Shown here: positions 60,020 through 64,000 of the stretch, one piece after another
Numbering within the stretch: position 1 is the first letter of the stretch
Layout of the letters: every line of letters begins with the position of its first letter
Assembly (NCBI RefSeq): GCF_020360975.1
Contig: NW_025408684.1
Coordinates: 1,178,001-1,242,000 of the forward strand
Length of the DNA stretch: 64,000 nt
Reading direction: 5' to 3'
Source of the DNA: Hirsutella rhossiliensis
Lineage: Eukaryota; Ascomycota; Sordariomycetes; Hypocreales; Ophiocordycipitaceae
Position numbers and translations under genes: made by a program
Notes under the pieces: generated by a model
The model's database searches: none
The model's input: the letters and a program-made list of their open reading frames with translations, nothing else
Told to the model about the DNA's origin: nothing

Positions 60020-63000
60020 TTATTTATTATTCTAAATAAGGCTTTAAACTTATCGAGGGCTATAGTTCCTATAAACTTATATATAGGTTCTTATATAAGG
60101 TTAAGATACCTATGCTACTTAATAAGGACCTCCTAGCGTTTCCCCCTACCGACCTTTTTCTAGCGCGCGGCCTATATTTCTTTAACCTTAAACTCGTCCT
60201 TTCCCTTTACCTCGATTATAGGCGGTTAAGCGTCCGCTACTTCTTATTTAAGTAGTAGGTTAAAGGAGGCTCTATAAAGGAGGTCTATATTAATCTTATT
60301 ATAGACCCTTATTAGGAGACTATCGAGCTCTATAACTTATAGGCTAATAACCCTCTATACTATAAACTTCGCGTATAACTAGTTAAGCTTTTTCTTTAGT
60401 CGTGCCGACCTATAGTTATAGAGGTCTAGCTATACCTTATCTCCTACCGCGAACCTATCTACTAGGGCCCTAGTCTTATTAGCGTGCCGCTCTTAATCTT
60501 ACGCCGTAGCGGCTATTATAGATTAGTAATAATCCGTAGTCTCCTATAGCTTTTATATAAATATAAAGGCGCGGCCCTTTAGTAATAAATTACTATACTA
60601 CTCCGCTACTATATCTATAGTAAAGGGAACTAATAAAGGTAGTTCGAAGCTATACGTTATAAAGAAAGGGGCTATCTTAATAAAGGTATATAGTTTACTA
60701 TTTAACGTAAGTTAGGCTATAGGGAGCTACTAGTCTTAGTCTATTTAATTATAAGCTATAATAGCCTATAGGTAAGCCTACGCCTCTTAGTTAACCCTCT
60801 TAAGCCCTCTATTAGTCTATAGGTAATATACTATACTAAGTAGCTATATAATCTAAAGTAGCTAGTATAGGTACTACTAAAAGCGGCTAGTTTAATTCGA
60901 TCCCCTATTACTTATAATAGAGGCTAGCTAGCTATACGAGCGGGCCTAGTACTATAGGAAGCGCTCTATATAAGACTCTATATCTATAAATAGTATCGGC
61001 TTTAATATTATAGACTTACTAAGTTAGTCCTTAATTACCTATATATAGTAGTTGCCGCCCTTTATAAGTAGGAGGTCTATTATAAAGTCTATCTATATAT
61101 ATATATAAAACCGGTCGGGTACTAAAAGCTACTTAAGTAGCCCCTTAAGCTATACCCTTTAGATCTTTATACGGCTATAAATATCGTAGTTATAAAGGAA
61201 GCAACGAACGTAGTACTATAAGAGGGGCTAGTAAAAGTCCTTCGTAAGGCCTACTACTATACCCTATCTACCTAAGTAACCTATAACGCTAGAGTTATAG
61301 ATAAGTTAAACTAGCCTCCCTTAAAGCTTATTCTATTTATCTAGCTTTAGCGGTCCCTCCTTCTCCTTAGCTTCTATAGTATATAGTACGCCCGGTACCT
61401 ATAGTCTCCCCCGCTAGCGTAAATACCCTTATAGGTCGATATAGTAGTCGGCTACCTATACCTTTAGCTTTAGCTTTAGATCTAAGTATCGAGCGCCGGA
61501 CTTAATAGTATAGCGTACGCCCTCGTAGGTGCGGTTTAGAGCCGCTATCCTATCCTATAAGCGTTAAAGGGCCTTATCTTAGAATACTCTTACCGCGCGC
61601 GCCCCTAGGCCGGTCTATCCCTCCTTGCTAGACCGAGGTAAGGGCGTAAGGGGAAGCTTATTCGCTAGCACTACGTCTTCCTCTACTAGGGAAGCTCTTA
61701 TATAAGTCTATAGTACTTCTTATAGGATAAGCTATAGATCCTAGGCCTTAATATCCGCTCTTATTAGCTAGTCTTAATCCTTTTAAGAAAGCGCGTTTAA
61801 GACCGCGGAGTCCCGCTTAAGGCAGTACTTAATCGAGAAGTTAAAGTATAAGAGATACTCCGCCTAGCGGGCTTACCGCTCCGAGAGGTACTAGCGAGTT
61901 ATAAAGTACTTAAGGTTCTTATAGTCTATAAGAACCTCGAAGCTCTTATAGCTCCGGAGCTCTACTTACTATTACTTAAGGTAGCTAATAATCGCTAGTA
62001 TCTCTTTATCGTAAATAGTATAATTCCGCTCTACTAAGGTTAGCTTATAGGAGTAGAACGCTATTAGTTACTTCCGCCTATCTACCTCCTAAGAGAGCGT
62101 TCCTTTAAGTACCTAGCTACTATAGTTTACTTTAACTAATATAGACTAGTTAAAGTCTTATTAGAGTAGTACTAGGGCTTAAGAGAATAGGTCCTTAAGT
62201 ATATAGAACGCTCCTTCTTATATAGGCCCTTAGTAAAAGGCGGTCTACTTCCCGGTAATCTTATTTAAAGGTATTATAATACGAGAGAAGCCCTTAATAA
62301 ATATCTTATAATAGTTCGCGAACTTAAGGAAGCTCTATATACCTATTTACGTAGTTAGGGCAGCTTAGTCCTAAATCGCCTAGATCTTTATAGGGTCCGC
62401 CTATATACCTACGCCTACGTAGATAATAAAGCCTAGGTACTTAACCCTCTTAACCTTAAATTCGTACTTATCTAGGTTAAGGTAGAGCCTATAAAGTTAA
62501 AGGCGCTCTAAGACCCTTTATACTTTCTATATATAGTCCTCGTAAGAGCCGCTCGTATAAATAAGGATATTATCTATATATATAGAGGCGAACTTATTAA
62601 GGAAGTCCTAAAGTATATTATTAATATAACGCTAGAAGGTAGCGGGCGCTCTTAAGAGGCTAAAGGGCGTTATAAGCTACTTAAATAAGCTATAGTATAT
62701 ATAGAACGCCGTTTTCTACTTATTACCCTCTAAGATCTATACCTTATAAAACGCTTATTTTATATCTAGCTTTGTAAACTACTTTACCTTTAAAAAGTTA
62801 TAGAGCGTATCTAAGATTAAGGGTAAGGGGTAGCGGTCTAGCCTTATAATTATATTTAAGGCCTTATAATCGCAATAAAACTATATCCCGCCCCTTAGTT
62901 TATATATAAATAGGACTAGCGCTCTTACTTTAGAGCTACTTACTTAAATAAAACCCTTATCTAAGAGGTTCCTTAGCGTCTTCTTTAGTACTAGTAGCTC

Positions 63001-64000
63001 CGCGTATAATATACTATATAGCGGTCTAAATAGTATAGGTAGTTCCTACCCTTTCTTATCGGTATAGAGTATAATCCTATAGTCTACCCCTAGCTTATAT
63101 AGGTTAAGCTTATCTACTTCCTAGGACTTAAATAGTAGTAGGAGGTTGTAAAAGCGCTCTAGTATCTATTACTATAGCTTAGAGGGCGACTTTAGCTTCT
63201 TTATCTAAAGGGCCTTATCGATATCCGCTAGGCTAACTATATAGACCGCTACGTTAGCTACTACCTAGCCTTACCCTTACTTTACCTATTATATAGTTCC
63301 TACGAAGATAGAGGCAAGGACTTCTTATACTAAGTATAAAGCTTATATACTTAGTCTTATACCTATAAAACCGTCGTCGTAGTAGACCTACCGTTATATA
63401 AGCTTAAACTATAGCTTCCTTTAATATAGAACTAAGTATAACTCTATATATAATAACTAGGGTTTCCTAAGGATTAAGGGAAACTTTAGTTAAGGGATTA
63501 TATAAGCTACGATAAGCTTATAGTAACCGTTAACCTTTATAGCTAGCTACGTAATGCCCTTAATTACTATACCCTCTATCGCGCTTAAGGCGCCCTTTAC
63601 TCGCCTTAGGGCGATCTTTTTTACTAGTACTTATATCTCTTATATAAGCGCCTCGTTAACTACGGCGTAGTACTAGTAGCCCTTATCTATAAGGGCGGTA
63701 ATAGGTAAAGAGTTATTAATTATAACCTATATTAAAGTAAGCTCCTCTTTTATATAGGCGGATAATTCTTCCTTCTCCTTTACTAGTACTAGTAATTAAG
63801 GCTCTAGAGCCTATCTTTACTCCGGAGCTACTCTTTTTCCTCTAGGCCTAGGGGGGCGGAGTCCTCCTTATCGTCTAAGGTAAGGAGCGGTTCTATCTTC
63901 GCTACTTAAACCGCTATAGGCCGCTTAGCTAAAAGGAAGGGGTATTTTAATATAAAGTACGTAGATACTCCGTAACGTAAGTAGCGGCCGTTAGCCTTCC
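60020..64000 (-). pseudogene. G3 pol relic with chromodomain
   Basis: Minus-strand polymerase. The chromodomain at about 60,060-60,230 has Phe-Lys-Val-Lys-Glu-Ile, a basic linker with Gly-Arg-Gly-Lys-Arg, and a final Glu-Pro box. The integrase segment corresponding to Ala-Tyr-His-Pro-Gln-Thr-Asp-Gly...Glu-Arg-Val-Asn-Gln is at 60,786-60,835. RNase H is at about 61,700-62,250. The reverse transcriptase has Tyr-Ile-Asp-Asn at 62,569-62,580 and a Phe-Thr-Lys-Leu-Asp-Ile box at about 62,770-62,790. The protease side lies from about 63,400 to the window end. Stops occur in all frames. Confidence 0.85.

Larger units (their letters stand above)
58460..64000 (-). mobile_element. G3: Ty3/Gypsy chromovirus, cut by window edge
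   Basis: Minus-strand element. From left to right: 3' LTR (58,460-58,642), polypurine tract, a 1.2-kb region with an opposite-strand ORF, chromodomain, integrase, RNase H, reverse transcriptase, and the protease side at the window end. It is visibly GC-richer than the rest, but CA and TG are just as rare, so RIP acted mostly on CpA here. The LTR flanks do not give a clean 5-bp duplication on this side alone. Confidence 0.85.

Noticed and set aside
1..64000. CRISPR array, bacterial operons or phage genes.
   Set aside because: No spaced short repeats and no prokaryotic gene structure. All recognisable proteins are eukaryotic transposon enzymes.

Overview
The window is a gene-free block of nested, mutated transposable elements from a filamentous ascomycete (Pezizomycotina). 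CpA and TpG are almost absent on both strands over nearly all 64 kb. That is the signature of repeat-induced point mutation (RIP: CpA to TpA, seen as TpG to TpA on the other strand). Gln and Trp codons have become TAG or TAA, His and Cys codons have become TAT, and no coding region stays open. I found no host gene, rRNA, tRNA or CRISPR array. Every assignment comes from reading through the RIP stops and recognising retroelement motifs, so protein boundaries are approximate. Element boundaries backed by target-site duplications (TSDs) are exact.

Region 1 (1-20,470) is three copies of one Ty3/Gypsy chromovirus family (G1). G1-B (minus strand) is the oldest. G1-A (plus strand) inserted into its chromodomain end at 4,888/4,889; its right flank is CTTTT and its left half lies outside the window. 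G1-C (minus, 8,950-17,980, TSD TAAGT) split G1-B again, so G1-B resumes at 17,981 and ends with its 5' LTR at 20,470. Two copies of a miniature LTR element (TRIM) then landed: one in the G1-A integrase (2,430-2,822, TSD ATATA) and one in the 3' region of G1-C (10,150-10,545, TSD ATCTT). A 770-bp insertion with an 11-bp TSD sits in the reverse transcriptase of G1-C.

Region 2 (20,471-58,459) holds a solo LTR, three Copia relics (Cop-C, Cop-A, Cop-B) and two copies of a very long Gypsy family (G2-A, G2-B; about 12 kb with about 104-bp terminal repeats), all on the minus strand. G2-A carries a Fot1/pogo DNA transposon (37,414-39,265, TA target), a 567-bp insertion and an unmutated 169-bp solo LTR (30,008-30,176). 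Both G2 copies have about 5 kb of extra sequence between integrase and 3' LTR.

Region 3 (58,460-64,000) is a third chromovirus family (G3, minus, cut by the window edge). It is GC-richer but still nearly free of CpA/TpG.

The most interesting pattern is that both chromovirus families (G1, G3) carry a reading frame on the strand opposite to pol. It lies between the pol end and the 3' LTR, convergent with pol, and has its own TATA box and pyrimidine-rich leader next to the polypurine tract. G2 has a comparable non-pol region whose strand I cannot settle. The second point is that the only two patches where CpA/TpG survive are the youngest TRIM (396 bp) and a solo LTR (169 bp), both shorter than the usual RIP length threshold.
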